Below are positions 11,460 to 22,749 of a stretch of 64,000 nt of DNA, piece after piece. Every line of letters starts with the position of its first letter. Positions within the stretch are counted from its first letter, which is position 1. This DNA is from Heloderma charlesbogerti (lineage: Eukaryota; Chordata; Lepidosauria; Squamata; Helodermatidae), in NCBI GenBank assembly GCA_026122225.1, contig JANEZZ010000399.1, forward strand, positions 2,676,001 to 2,740,000, read 5' to 3'. The notes under the pieces are model-generated. The model saw nothing but the letters and a program-made list of their open reading frames with translations, was not told the DNA's origin and made no database searches. Both the position numbers and the translations under genes were made by a program.

Positions 11460-12151
11460 TAGGGATGTACGAATCCCCTTACCTGCTGCCTGCGGTGGGT
11501 CCGCCGGGGGGGGAGGTGATCCGTTCCTCCCCCTGGAATCCTCAACGGGGGGGGAGGTGATCTGTTCCCCCCCCCCCGGAATCCGTCCAGGCCGGCTCCG
11601 TGTCAAACCTGCGGAGCCGGCCGCCAGCTCCGCAGTGCTGGAGAAAGTCGATACGGCCGGCAGCCATTGCCGTGCTGTATCTCTGTCTAAGTCAGTCCCC
11701 CGGATGCAAATGGCCATTTGCGTCCCTGTTCACGTGATAGGCTACGCAAATATTTGTGTAGCCTATCACAGCCAAAAATAGAGATGCAAATGGTGTAGCG
11801 GATGCCATTTGTGGCCGTAAAGCTGCTCGATTAGCCTAAATGCAGTCGTAAATGGCTGCATTTAGGCTAATCAACCAGCTTTACAGCCTCAAATGGCTCC
11901 CACTATGCCAATTGTGTCCGGGGGACTGACCTAGACAGAGATACGACAATGGCTGCCGGCCGTATTGACTTTCTCCAGCGCTGCAGAGCTGGTGGCCGGC
12001 TCCGCAGGTTCAACGTGGACAGGGATCCGACCCGGACGGCTCCTGTGGAGAGGCGGAGGTGAGTGGTCTGTTCCGCCACAGACTCCAGGGGGCCAGATTC
12101 TTTAAAATCTTGCCTCACTGGAGTCTGTGGTGGAATTCTCCACCATCACTA
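11460..12151. mobile_element. Long foldback hAT element, copy 1 (variant core)
   Basis: The left end TAGGGATGTACGAA matches the left ends of the copies at 30589 and 55549; the right end TTCTCCACCATCACTA matches their right ends. Flanks ctctccaa and ctctccag give an 8-bp duplication (7 of 8). The core is palindromic, with GTGATAGGCTACGCAAAT/ATTTGTGTAGCCTATCAC and other hairpins such as GCCTAAATGCAG/CTGCATTTAGGC. The core differs from the other copies apart from the GTGATAGGCTACG module. It has no transposase. Confidence 0.78.
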
Positions 12152-12458
12152 CTCTCCAGTAGCCTCTAGGCCAGGGGATGTCCTTGTGGAGGGAGGGGCT
12201 CATGGAGAGACCCAAGCCACTGTAGACGGGTTTAAGGCCTGCAGGCTGGAGGGTGTCCACCCATAGCATAAAGGATGAGGGATGGAGTGTGCTCCCGATG
12301 GGGGCTGCTGAACTCTTAACCATGGATAAGAGAGTGCAAAATGTTCGATCTGACCTGGGCCAGCATGGAAGTCTTTTACCTGAAGAATCTCACGTGAATG
12401 TCAGTTAAGAAAAAGACTGGAGAGAAAAAGACCGGTAGCAAAAAGAATCTACGAAAAG

Positions 12459-12878
12459 TAGAGATGTGTGAGAAACTCATTTCAGTTCGTTTTTGATCAG
12501 GATTTATCCAGTTCACACCATTCAGACCAAGCAGAGATGCAGATGCAGTCTGCGGTTGAAGTCCATACATTTCTGAGTTTTCAATGTGATTTGTCCAAAT
12601 GTGTTTGACAGCATGCGTGCATTTGAAAAATGTGGATGAAAAAACGTGTGGTATTGAAAAATGTGCACAAATATGCTTTAATTGATGGGAGAAGAATGCG
12701 TACATTTCAAAGATGTGCACCATGGATGTGCACATTTGGAAAAAGCCACACAAAAATACACGTTCAAAAACAAAAACCCAAAGTTCACAATCTGATACAG
12801 AGTTGAGTCAGAACGAGCCTCAAGATGGAATTTGGAGAACTTCGGCAACCTCAGATTTTGCTGATTCGCACATTCCTA
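12459..12878. mobile_element. hAT-like element (TAGRRATGTG ends)
   Basis: It starts TAGAGATGTGTGAG and ends CTGATTCGCACATTCCTA, an imperfect inverted pair. Flanks acgaaaag and aaataaag match at 5 of 8. The interior has repeated short TGTGCACATTT-type motifs. The minus-strand 125-codon frame inside is not protein-like. Confidence 0.55.
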
Positions 12879-12886
12879 AAATAAAG

Positions 12887-14048
12887 TAGTAGAACCTAAC
12901 AAAACCATCTTGTGCTGAAGATGTATAAGCCTACTTGCTCAAATGCCTGCTCCCATGACTATCTCTGGGTTTCCCTTATTAGATTCCCTGCTTGCCAATT
13001 ACTGTCTACCTTATTTTCAACAGGGGAAAAGTAATAAATAATGGGATAAGTATCAGCCAAGATGCAGTGAACCCGACATGCATTTTAGTTATAAAATCTA
13101 ACCGCGCAAATAATAAAACTGAATTTGATGATGAAAGAAATATGGCATGTGAACTTTTAAAAATTTATTATTAAGATCACAATTCTATTTTGTAGATCAA
13201 ATTTGATGCAAGTTCCTTTTTGTCTTTGTTTTTTAAAGGTTTTTTTTTAATGGCAGAATGAATTTTAGTGCCCCCCCTTGCAGTACAAAAAATGTAATTT
13301 AGCAGCAAACCTGAAATTTCTGTATTGGAAAGGAGGCTATGAAATTTATCCTACGTAATTAAAGATGTTGTTTGCTGCATTCATATATTGAATATGTAAA
13401 ATTGTGAATTGGAATTTGGGGAGTTTGTTGAATACAAAATATGTTCTCTCACCTTTGTTTCAGCACTGAAAGCACTAGGTTGGTAGAGCTTTTGTAAGTA
13501 TCAGCAGCAGAGGATCAAAACCTTGGATTTTCCAAGAACTGAGCTAGAATGTAGCCCATGGCTCCACTCTGGACTCAGTGAATTACCTAGGCCATTGGCC
13601 AATGAGTGGGCCAGGCCCCACAAGTGGGTTGCACTCTGACCTTAGGTGGGTCATAGTATGATCACCATCTTCTTTTTTGTTTAGAAGGAAACAGGAGAAA
13701 GATCAAAAGAAGAAGAAGCAAGACAAAAAAGTGAAGGAGAACATTAATGCAGAGACAGGACACTTCTGAGTAGACGCAGTTAGTCTTCACGGAATTGGGA
13801 GCCCTGCATAGTCTTCTGAACGGTACAGAGGATTGTTATCATATTCAGCCATATGCAGCTATAGCCTCTGCTTGCACCTTCCCCATCAACACAGGAAAGG
13901 TAGATGTGGAGAGGGCAGGGCCTGAGCCCCTCTCTTCCATGTGTTCTGTTTCCAAGCACCAGAAGTGGGTTATAGCTGTGAGCTGAATGATTGAAGGAAC
14001 TATTGTAAAACTGTTATAAAATGAACAGATTACTATAATCTGAAGGAT
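12887..14048. other. Repeat-poor intergenic block
   Basis: 12965-13470 is AT-rich, non-repetitive and could be conserved non-coding DNA (cgcaaataataaaactgaat). 13550-14040 is ordinary sequence with no gene. Confidence 0.3.
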
Positions 14049-14051
14049 GTG

Positions 14052-14280
14052 ATTTATTTTATTTATTTTTATTTTATTTATTGCATTTATACCCCGCCTT
14101 TCTCCCTCTCGCAAGGAACTCAAGGCGGCTTACATTATCCTCCTCCTCACCGTTGTATCCTCACAACAACAACCCTGTGAGGTAGGTTGGGCTGAGAGTC
14201 TGTGACTGGCCCAAAGTCACCCAGTGAGCTTCCATGGCCAAGTGGGGACTAGAACCCGGATCTCCCGGCTCCCAGTCCTG
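14052..14280 (-). mobile_element. MIR-like CORE-SINE, copy 2
   Basis: It has the same organisation as 7921-8182. On the minus strand, a head ending near 14280 carries a B-box-like GGTTCTAGTCC, then the CORE motif CCTCACAGGGTTGTTGTTGT, then an L2-like AAAGGCGGGGTATAAATGC and an AT-rich tail. Confidence 0.78.
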
Positions 14281-14300
14281 TGATGTGTGGGGCTGGCCAC

Positions 14301-14664
14301 TAGGGTGCCCCTGTAGCCAATTTTATGAAGGACAGTCCTCTGTTTGAAGGGTTGTTAGAGGACAGTCCTCTATTTGAAGGTCACTTCTGTTTGAAAGGCT
14401 GTCCAGTCCAAGTCCAGTTAAAAGATTAAGAACCATCAGAAGAGAAATCTGGGACCTTGAAGTTGCCCATCAATAGTTAGCACCTGGACAGTGGATGGAG
14501 CAGCCACACAGGTCACCTGGTCACAGTTTTCTCCACTACAGGGAGATATATTGTATTTCTATTTAAATTATAGTTTCTGAATTTGTATCTATACATATAA
14601 ACAAGCATGTGCATATTTTATGAAAATCTATGTCCTCTTTTGACTGACTTTTTAGGTCACCCTA
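14301..14664 (+). mobile_element. TA-flanked DNA transposon (TAGGGTGGC family)
   Basis: It starts TAGGGTGCCCCTGTAG, repeats GAGGACAGTCCTCTATTTGA twice, and ends GTCACCCTA. An extra end-like CCACCCTA lies at 14720-14727, so a second, truncated copy may follow. Confidence 0.55.
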
Positions 14665-15100
14665 ACTTATATACAAATAATGCATTTCATATTTTTTGGG
14701 CAATGTGTAAGATTTTTGGCCACCCTACTGTCAATTGAACTTAAGACTCCAGTTTTCAAATCTCTAGCCAAGCCAGAGTAATTCGAGGTGCTTATATTTC
14801 AAGCAGACTAAAACGATAATTTGAAAGTTCTCCAATTTCAGACAGAGGAAAGGTTATTGGGCCAACTAGGAGAAAGAAATATTTAAGAATAAAGCTGTTC
14901 TAATTCACTAACTGAATATCTACCTATCATCTATCTAGCTATCTAAAATTAGTCAAGTATTAATTTCTGAAGCTTTGGGAATCTTCAAATAGTTGAAGTA
15001 ATAAACAAATGTCATGTCTTGTTTAGCCCTAAGCTAGTGGCCACTACTACATCTTGTGGCTGTGAGTACCATAACTTACAGTTTTACTCATGCCTTAAAG

Positions 15101-15362
15101 CAGCCTTTCCCAACATGGTGCCCTCCAGATGTGTTGGATTACATCTCCAGTAATTCCCATCCAGCATGGCCATTGTCGTCATTGCTCCTGCTCTGAAAAA
15201 AAGACCCGGAGCGTCACTCTTCTACATTTCCTCTCCGCTACACCAGGGAAGAGGCAGAAAGGAGACCTCCAGATGTTTTGGTCTTCAACTCCCAGCATTC
15301 CTGACCATTGGCCATGCTGGCAGGAGCTTCTCAGAGTTGAATTTGAAAACATCTGGAGATCT
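15101..15362. mobile_element. Short palindromic hAT-type MITE, composite
   Basis: 15101-15180 resembles a left half (AACATGGTGCCCTCCAGATG). 15266-15362 is a second near-complete palindrome (CTCCAGATGTTTTGG to AAAACATCTGGAG). They may be two insertions. Confidence 0.55.
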
Positions 15363-15949
15363 GTATGTAATTATTCAAGTTACATGTAGTTAGGCTTGAT
15401 TACAAGCGTAGGGCATGGGAACTAGGGGGATTTGCCAAATGGTCCACTGAAAAGTGGGTTTTGAGGAGGGATTTGAAGAAAGAAAGAGAGGTGGCATCAT
15501 GTACTGGGAGGCGTTTTGGAGCATAAGGAGTAGCAATGAAAAAAAAAAGAGGCTTTGGAGGGAACTGGAGACTAACCTGTGCTGTGTCATCTAGGGTTCA
15601 TATACCTCAGTATATTTTCACTTGAAGTACATTGCATTAGTATGTAATTCATTAGTATGCTTTGTAATTAAGTAGTATGCTTTGATATTTGTGTTCCCTT
15701 TTTTTGTTGAGGTACCATACCTCTTTGAGGAAACACTCCCACATCCCTTCTCCTTTGGTAGTCCTTAACTAGTGTCAATAAATTTCATTGGGTGACCCTG
15801 AGTTAATAATACGAGGAGAGGGGGAATACAATATCTCTGTTCTGTTCATAATTGTATTATCTTATCTCATATGTCCTTGCCACCTTAGTTGTCTTTTTCC
15901 TTTCCTGAGTGAAAAAAGCAAAACAAAAGTCCTGGTTAACTTTTTAAGG
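15363..15949. other. Intergenic
   Basis: A G/A-rich segment at 15440-15580 (aggagggatttgaagaaag) may be an old repeat. Otherwise nothing is recognised. Confidence 0.25.
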
Positions 15950-16935
15950 TTCCCGTAAGAGATGTTGGGGCCATCTCCACCAGCGATTTGCTCTGAGCTG
16001 GTTGTGTGTTGAGGTCATTAGGGGTACATGACGTCGTGGCCACCCAGCAGCCATGATGGAGCTTATCACACAAAAACTGGATTTCCTGAGTTTGCTTAAA
16101 GTCTGATTCTTTTCCTCAAGTTGGGTTCTCAGCAGTATCGTTGTTGTGTGCCCCAACCCCCGCATTTATCTCGGCTATGCTGCCACTGCCCAGGGGTGTG
16201 CCTTTCACACTGACCCTGGTCAAGGGGTGCTTCTTGTCCCTGTGTTTCCCAGCACAAACCAAGTAAGGTCTACTCAGAAGTAACTCCCATTGTGCTCAAT
16301 GGGGCTTCTCCCCTGAATGCCCACATCAGAATTTACCGAGATCCCCCTCAATTGAAATGGCACAGTTTAAAGCACAAAGTCTCTAAATGCTCTAAAGCAT
16401 GATCTTGAAGCTCCAATTCTCCATTGTTTGGTTTATTGCCTTAGGAAGTAACTACTTCACACCTTCATTATAGAGATCCTGTGCAGCATAGGGTTAGAAA
16501 GGGGGCTGATTTCCAATCCCTGTGTTCTCCCCACCACCCCCAGTCTTTCCCAGCACAAGTGTGTCTACTCAGAAGTAACTCCCATTGTGGTCAATGAGGC
16601 TTGCTCCTGAAATGCAAGTGCATGTGGAGCTTCAGGGGAAAGGAGAAAGGGAGGGGGAGAGGGGGGGAAGCCTCTGTTATTGGTTGAGCACCCCTTGCCA
16701 GTCAGATGATGTTCACTCCAACCCCCACCCCCAGTGGGAAGTATGTCCTGTGAAGTAATTTTTACTGGTGCAGAGCACTCGCTTGTGGAGCCCTGCATGG
16801 ACCAAAGCTCAACAAAGCTGATTCCTTTTAAAAAATCTGGTACTCCACCATTCGCTTCTCCTTCTGTTGTCATGGAAACACCCCTATTGTTCCCTTCTGT
16901 ATCTTTTCCAGCTCAGGATTGGCCTGTTTCCTAAT
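15950..16935. repeat. Unclassified 1-kb interspersed repeat, copy 1
   Basis: 15965-16260 matches 53150-53475 (for example gaggtcattagg, catcgtggccac/atccagcag, ggatttcctgag). 16260-16935 matches 57500-58190 (tctactcagaagtaactccc, ggaagcctctgttattggtt, gttgtcatggaaac). Together these imply one long non-coding family, perhaps a non-autonomous DNA transposon. I could not define termini. Confidence 0.5.
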
Positions 16936-17087
16936 GCACAGAGGCAAAACTTAAAATGTGTATACACGTGTGATACAAGATTAGCCGGTTTTTCCTTTCT
17001 ACTTTCTGTGTGCTAAACTGTTTTGCAAACATGCCCATGTTATTGAACTAAAGCAGTCTACTCACCAGGTGCTAACTGCTGATGGGC

Positions 17088-17195
17088 AATTTCCAGGCCC
17101 CTGTTGCTCTCCTTTCTTATGGTTCTGTCTCTTCACACCAGACTTGGAATGCACAGCCCTTCAAATAGAGGACACCTTCAATAGAGGACTCCAGA
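17088..17195 (-). mobile_element. Fragment of TAGGGTGGC-family transposon
   Basis: CTTCAAATAGAGGACACC and ATAGAGGACTCC match the interior of 8313-8696 in the same orientation. Confidence 0.4.
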
Positions 17196-17851
17196 AATGG
17201 AAATGGCCCATTTTGTGGCAGAACAAGAGAAGTGTAACAGCTGTTTGATATGAACCTGGGAAGAGAACATTGTATAACAGGTATGAAAAGTACAGATCCA
17301 AGCCATACCAGGAACCTTTCAACATGGTTGCATTCTCAGTTTCCATGAGGCAATGGTGAGGCCCAAAAGCCATAGCTACTGCCTGACATGAACTGTGTAT
17401 GTGCCTGATAATATGCCCCAGAATCCTCTGCAACCTGCTGTGGTTTCTCAGCAGATGAGGGTTCTGCTGAAACCCACCAATGTATAGACTGAACTGGCTA
17501 CCTTACAAGTACTCAGATACTGTGTGTGATTCATTGACATTAGTATAATTCAGAATGCCTGAGCTAGCTGATCATTGCAGGGCAAGGTAGAGCAACCACC
17601 AACACATATAAGGAGATGAGAAGGCTATTTTGTTTGGCCATGGGTTACAAGCATAGAGAACAGAAAATATATGCATATTTAAAGACAGCAGCCTTGGGCA
17701 TGGTTATACAAGCATAGTTCTTTAGTACACATAAATGAGGGCATACCTTCCTTGCATCTTCTATGAACTTTGCCACCCAGGCTCCCTTGCCTTGGCACAT
17801 CATGAAGCTCCAGTCAGACAGAAGTGGAAAAGAGAAGGTCACCGATGGTTT
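17196..17851. other. Unique-looking sequence
   Basis: The frames at 17161-17433 and 17645-17959 are not protein-like. No repeat is recognised before the MITE at 17860. Confidence 0.3.
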
Positions 17852-17859
17852 AGCTACAT

Positions 17860-17984
17860 CGGCCTTCTTCAACTTGGCACCCTCCAGATGTTTTGTACTA
17901 CAGCTCCCATCAGCATGGCCAATGGTCAGGGATGATGGGAGTTGTAATCCAAAAAACATTTGGAGGCCAAGTTGGGGAGAGCTG
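17860..17984. mobile_element. Short palindromic hAT-type MITE
   Basis: The arms CACCCTCCAGATGTTTTG and AAAACATTTGGAGG fold back. Flanks agctacat and agctacag form an 8-bp duplication (7 of 8). It belongs to the same family as 41939-42074. Confidence 0.8.
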
Positions 17985-17992
17985 AGCTACAG

Positions 17993-18331
17993 CTTCAAAG
18001 ATGCCTTCTGGCATGTCCAGAAGGTAGAGAAGTGCAGCTGCCCTGATTCTGGAAGGAGTGACGGTATGATGGTTGATTGGAGGAGGGAATAGCTCTATTA
18101 TTTTTTAGAAACCTGGTAAGAAAATAGGGTGTGGGTGAAAGCCCCATGAGCTATGGGAAAAAAGGTTTGATTGCAGAAGATGGAAGAGGTTTCGGCAGAG
18201 GAACAAACGGATTGGACAAATAATGTTTAATGTACAGAATAAAGTGAGATTAAGAATGTGGATGCTCTAAAGGTATTTATTGGGCTGCTGAGCTTAATGC
18301 AAGGGCATGAGGAGGCTTGAGGAAAACTGTC
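17993..18331. other. Intergenic
   Basis: A mixed-composition stretch with no gene, RNA or repeat recognised. Confidence 0.3.
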
Positions 18332-18792
18332 TAGGGATGGACAAATCTGTCTGCTTTGCTTTCTTCCACATTTGCTTTTTTTTAACTCAAGTTCTTTCTA
18401 TCCTGTGTATGAAGAAATTAGCAAATTTTTTTAGCTTCTTATCACGTGATGAATTGAATGAAATTCTCCCTCATCTGCCTCAGCCAAATTCAACAGGTAC
18501 ACTTACATTGCCTGCTGTGTAGCTGTTAAAGATGAGGAGGCTCTCAAAAAATAGAGGGGCCAACCACATATCACACCTAATTTAGCATCCCACACAGGGA
18601 TTTGAAAGCACACTTTTAAGAGCTAAGCACTCAAAGTCCTCTACCTTAGTGGACAAATCTGTCAGTTTTGCTTTCTCCCACATTCATGTTGTTTAAATTT
18701 CAAGTTCTTTCTATCTCATATACTGAAGACATTTGCCAGTTTGGTAAGTTCTTATCAAAAAACAAACCAAGGCAAATTCTCTCCCATCTCTA
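18332..18792. repeat. Possible hAT-like element with two similar subunits
   Basis: It starts TAGGGATGGACAAATCTGTC and ends CTCCCATCTCTA, an imperfect inverted end pair. Inside, 18336-18475 and 18650-18790 are diverged direct repeats (caagttctttctatc in both). The flanking 8-mers do not match, so the boundaries are uncertain. Confidence 0.4.
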
Positions 18793-19122
18793 AATGATGT
18801 CAGTAGCACTTCTGGATATGATGCCTGCCCCATCCTCTCCCGGACTGCCTGGAACAACTACCTAAAACCCTAACCCCACCCTACCCCACATAAAGGAGAG
18901 ATGACTCAGAGAAGGACATTGAATCTACTGTCCCTCAAATCCTTTGACATGAGCCCCCTCCTGGTACAAGTAGGGAGACGTGCATCCTTGACCCCTCACT
19001 CCCACACCATGGCCCTGTCTCTGACTCCAGGCTGTCCTAACTGTACAGCTCCCTTCTGCTTCATGAGGCCACACTTAGATCCACCCCGCCCATGGCCAGG
19101 GTCTCCATTGACCATTCCAGCC
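18793..19122. other. Intergenic
   Basis: C-rich sequence without recognised features. The frame at 18901-19194 runs into the next MITE and is not a gene. Confidence 0.3.
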
Positions 19123-19259
19123 CAGGGGTTGGCAACTTGTGGCCTTTCAGATGTTTTTGACCTACAACTTCCATCAGCCCTCACCATTGACTAAGCTGGC
19201 TAGTGCTGATGAGAGTTGTCTGCCAAAATGTCTGGAGGGCCACAAGTTGCCCACCCCTG
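19123..19259. mobile_element. Short palindromic hAT-type MITE
   Basis: It starts CAGGGGTTGGCAACTTGTGG and ends CCACAAGTTGCCCACCCCTG. Flanks ttccagcc and ttccaggt match at 6 of 8. Confidence 0.8.
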
Positions 19260-19377
19260 TTCCAGGTTGTATAGCTTGGCCACCTGGCCTTTCCATCTCA
19301 ACTGTCTCCCAGCTAGCCTCCGGTCAACCCTCCTGAGTCCTAGCACTCACCATTTCTTCTGAGTATCCTGACTCACA

Positions 19378-19466
19378 GAGCAATCCAATGCATGCCTATT
19401 CAAAATTAAGTCCCATTGAGTTCAATGGGGTTTAGCACCCAGGCAAGTGTGTATAGGATTGGAGCC
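19378..19466. mobile_element. GCAATCCTAT foldback MITE
   Basis: AGCAATCCAATGCATGCCTA folds against tgtataggattgga, around the central palindrome CCCATTGAGTTCAATGGG. Confidence 0.6.
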
Positions 19467-19513
19467 TCACTTTCCTCTCTTTTGCAGCCAGGCACTATAA
19501 TGGGGATGAATTA

Positions 19514-19632
19514 CAGCCTTCTACCACCTGGTGCCCTTCAGATGTGTTGGACTACAACTCCCACCATGCTGGCTGGGGATGCTGGGCATTGTGGTTCAAC
19601 ACATCTAGAGGGCACCGGGTTGGGGGAGGCAG
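19514..19632. mobile_element. Short palindromic hAT-type MITE
   Basis: Inverted arms ACCTGGTGCCCTTCAGATGT and ACATCTAGAGGGCACCGGGT surround the family core. The target duplication is unclear. Confidence 0.7.
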
Positions 19633-19640
19633 AATTAGAG

Positions 19641-20379
19641 GGTGATGACTGGTTTGGTGAAAAGACGGGCTTTCCACTCATGGAGCACCTTGCCTTCTTG
19701 CACAAGCCACATGGAACAGGTCCAAGGCAGGCAGGGCATGTCAGCTTAGTTTCCCCATTCTAACCTGGGAGGGCCAGTAGCAGCAGCAACAGCTAGACTG
19801 TCATATTTGCCTTTGATCTTCACACTCCGCTCAAGAGCTTTGCATTACATCAAAGTTTGTAGGTAAGGATGATGGGACTTCAAAGGAAATGACAGCCTGT
19901 TGCATAAAACGAAAAACAATTGGCAAACTGAATTTGAGAAGCAATGAACGGACTGAGACAGCCCTGGGAAAACTAATAAGCAAAAAAGGAGGTGGGGGGG
20001 CAGGGGGGAGAAAACTCTGCAGAAAGGGCTGTCAAATGTTTATTATATTTTGTGTAGCAAGCAGTATTACCTGCTGAGAGGTCTAACCCTTGTCAGCAGT
20101 CAGCCATTTGAGGTGATAATAAAGAGGTAGACACTGATAGTGGATGCAAAGCTGCTGGAACCTTGGTTTTGACTGGGAGTAGTGGAGCAGAGAGGGATAG
20201 GTCAAGGGGGGGGGGTTAAAGAGTGGGGCCCCATGCCCTATGCTCAGGAACAGGCCTGGCTCTCCATGCTGCATGTGTTGTGCAGGGGCTGTGCTCACTC
20301 TGGAGCCTAAAGCCTGCAGTAAAAGCCTCTACCTTCATGCAACGGTTAGGCTACGAGCAGGTGCCACCTCCAACGGCTG
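19641..20379. other. Intergenic
   Basis: Unremarkable sequence with G-rich runs near 19990 and 20205. Short frames only. Confidence 0.3.
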
Positions 20380-20582
20380 CCAAGATCAGCTGGCTGGGCC
20401 TTGCCCTGCTGCTAGAACCCATGCTTGGCATGCAAAAGGTCACAGGTTCAATTCCCACTATCTCCAGGTAGGGCTGGAAAAACTCCCACCTGCAACCCTG
20501 GAGTGCCGCTGCTGTCAGTGTTGAGAATACTAGGCTAGATGGTCTGACTCAGTGTAAGGCAGCTTTCTGTGTTCCTACAGGC
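20380..20582 (+). mobile_element. tRNA-derived SINE with CR1-like tail
   Basis: The head has lost its A box but keeps CATGCTTGGCATGC and a good B box (GGTTCAATTCC). The body CTCCAGGTAGGGCTGG and tail TGTAAGGCAGCTTTCTGTGT match 46262-46466. Confidence 0.78.
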
Positions 20583-20736
20583 AGTTCCTCCCTCCTGGTT
20601 TCTAGGACAGGAGTCTCTAGCATGATTGTGGGCCTAGTTCTTCTCTCCCCCCCCCCCCAATGCTGTCTTGCCTGCCAGGTTACAATGCATGATTGAAGGT
20701 GAACTACCTCTATGAGAGTCTGAATATATACATTAA

Positions 20737-21175
20737 GGGTGCAATCCTATCAAGATAGGTGGCCACCTCCAAACTCAGAGGCGACCGCCTATCCAAAGCA
20801 AAGCAGGAGAGGCACATGGGGATCGTTCCCTCTGTGCCTCTCCTGCCCTGCTATTTTTGCTAGACAGCCATTTTCAACTGCCTAGCTGCGGGGGGGGGGG
20901 GGATGGACAACTGGGAGAAGAAGCTGCCGTACGACACATTGGATGTGTTGTACGTGCAGCTCCACTCTCCCTGCCCTGGAATGCCCCTTTTCAGTCACTC
21001 CACGCTCCTCTTCCGAGCGCAGAGGATGGGGCTTCTCCTCAGAGGCAGCATGGACAAGCAGGGAGGTCAGTTTTACAGAAACTGACCTTGGAGCACGGGC
21101 TACAAGGTCAGTTCCTGGAAATGAGCATATCCTATGGTCCTCTAGACAGTGTCTGGTGGCCATAGGATTGCTCCC
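20737..21175. mobile_element. DNA transposon with GGGTGCAATCCTAT ends (possible TTAA target)
   Basis: The left GGGTGCAATCCTAT and right ATAGGATTGCTCCC are inverted. Left flank TTAA and right flank TAAA would fit a slightly decayed piggyBac-type TTAA duplication. The frames at 20857-21269 are by-products. A similar element is at 38764-39240. Confidence 0.45.
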
Positions 21176-21411
21176 TAAACCTATCATGGTTACCCCAGAG
21201 AAGGCGAAAAATGTGCCAATCCTTGGCCAATTGGGATGGCACGAAAAGATTCCTTCCTGGCCCCCGTAAAGGGTGACCAGCAGGTGCCTGGGATAGGCCT
21301 TCCATTGAGGGAGGGAGGGAAATGGGGCTTGCTAGCCAAGAAAGAGGGTGGGAGACTCAGAGTAGGGCCTTACAGAGTCCTACCCAAAGTTTTGCTGCAA
21401 AATCTTACCAT

Positions 21412-21626
21412 CAGGGATGGTATCAAGGGTAGGCAACAGTGGTGGTGAGGATGAGGAGCAGGAAATGCCCCTGCCTACTTGCTCACTGGCTCTCTGCCTG
21501 TCAAGTGAGCAAGTGGTAGCAATGATAAGAAAGAGGATGAGGAGCTCTAGCAGCTGGTGAGAAGGTAGACTCACTGAAGGAGGAAGCCCACTGAGGGTGT
21601 CTTGCCCAAGGAGCCTCTGGGCACTG
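21412..21626 (+). mobile_element. hAT-like MITE (CAGGGCCA family), copy 2
   Basis: It starts CAGGGATGGTATCAAGGGTA and ends CTCTGGGCACTG. Flanks cttaccat and ctcaccat match at 7 of 8. It is an internally deleted relative of 35562-36306. Confidence 0.78.
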
Positions 21627-21634
21627 CTCACCAT

Positions 21635-22373
21635 ATTAGCGGATCCTATCAGATTAGATCCGGGGTCCAACCGATTCCAATGGCCTTTTAGAGACACATT
21701 AAATTAAATTAAATTCACACACACACACCCCACCCCTGAGTGATCTATTCCTTATTGTAAAAGAACACATCAGGTATGAAACGACGTGGGTTAGAAGATA
21801 AATAATTCTATTTTTGTGTCCCTATGGGTTCAGTTATGACCCTGATGAATATGGGTTGGGGGGGGCCCTCCCCTGCCAGCTGTGGTATCAGCTGTCAGGA
21901 AGGGAGAAAAGTTGTGGCAGCTTTTGGAGGTGGCACCGGTTTTGTCAGCCCTATCAGACTTTGTCAGCCCTGAGAACCAATGTCTCTCTTCCTGATCATG
22001 TCCTGAAGCCAAAATGTAACCGTACTATTGATCACGTTAGGAGAGCCACTTCTGTTTACACAAGACATCAGTCAAAAAAGAGTTACACAGAGCCTCCTAC
22101 GGTGGGAGCTGCTTCACCTTTGAAATGTTGTCAGTTTTAGTGGGAAATCATTTTACATCCTAGGTAATTTTTTCTGACAGACAAATCCCCTATAAGAAGG
22201 ATCCCCCCAGGCAAATGTTCTTTTTTTGTTTTTGCTAATAGAGATGTAGACAGGCCGGGGGGAGGAGTTAATGCACTACCAGCAATGCCGGGTTGGTGGG
22301 TGGGGACGAGGCAGCCATTACCAGAGGATGTTGCTTTATTGTTAGTGCCTAGCATGGACAAGTTGCATAAATG
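21635..22373. other. Intergenic
   Basis: Contains a short CA run at 21716-21727 and a G-rich patch at 22255. No gene or assignable repeat. Confidence 0.3.
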
Positions 22374-22381
22374 GCCTATAC

Positions 22382-22741
22382 CAGGGGTATTGAACCTCTT
22401 TTAGCTCGAGGACTAAATTCAGTTTTGAAGTAGCTCTTGGGGTCCACATTCCAGGGGTGGGCAAAACTCGGCAAGGCCTGAGGGAAAGGTGGCAGGGCCA
22501 AAATGCCCCCAAATACCAGCAAGGTTTAATTGAAGTTCTTCCTGCCAGTAACTAAGCCTAAAAGCCATTTCAACCTTTTAGAATTGGGGGTGGGGGGTGA
22601 GGTGGGGGCATGCAAAAGCTGAAAAACCACCAAACAGGCAGCAGTCAGAGGGAAAAGGTGGGGGCAGAGAAAGGGGCGTGGCCATCTGGGGAGCCCAGGC
22701 AGTCCAAATCTGGCCCACAGGCCTGAGGTTCTTCACCCCTG
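22382..22741. mobile_element. hAT-like element (CAGGGGTGAAGAACCTC family)
   Basis: It starts CAGGGGTATTGAACCTC and ends GAGGTTCTTCACCCCTG, a clear inverted pair. Flanks gcctatac and acttatgc match at 5 of 8. It is related, inverted, to 62068-62378. Confidence 0.72.
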
Positions 22742-22749
22742 ACTTATGC

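Noticed and set aside
12376..12753. A 125-codon minus-strand gene
   Set aside because: It lies in the TAGRRATGTG hAT element and consists of repeated short motifs.
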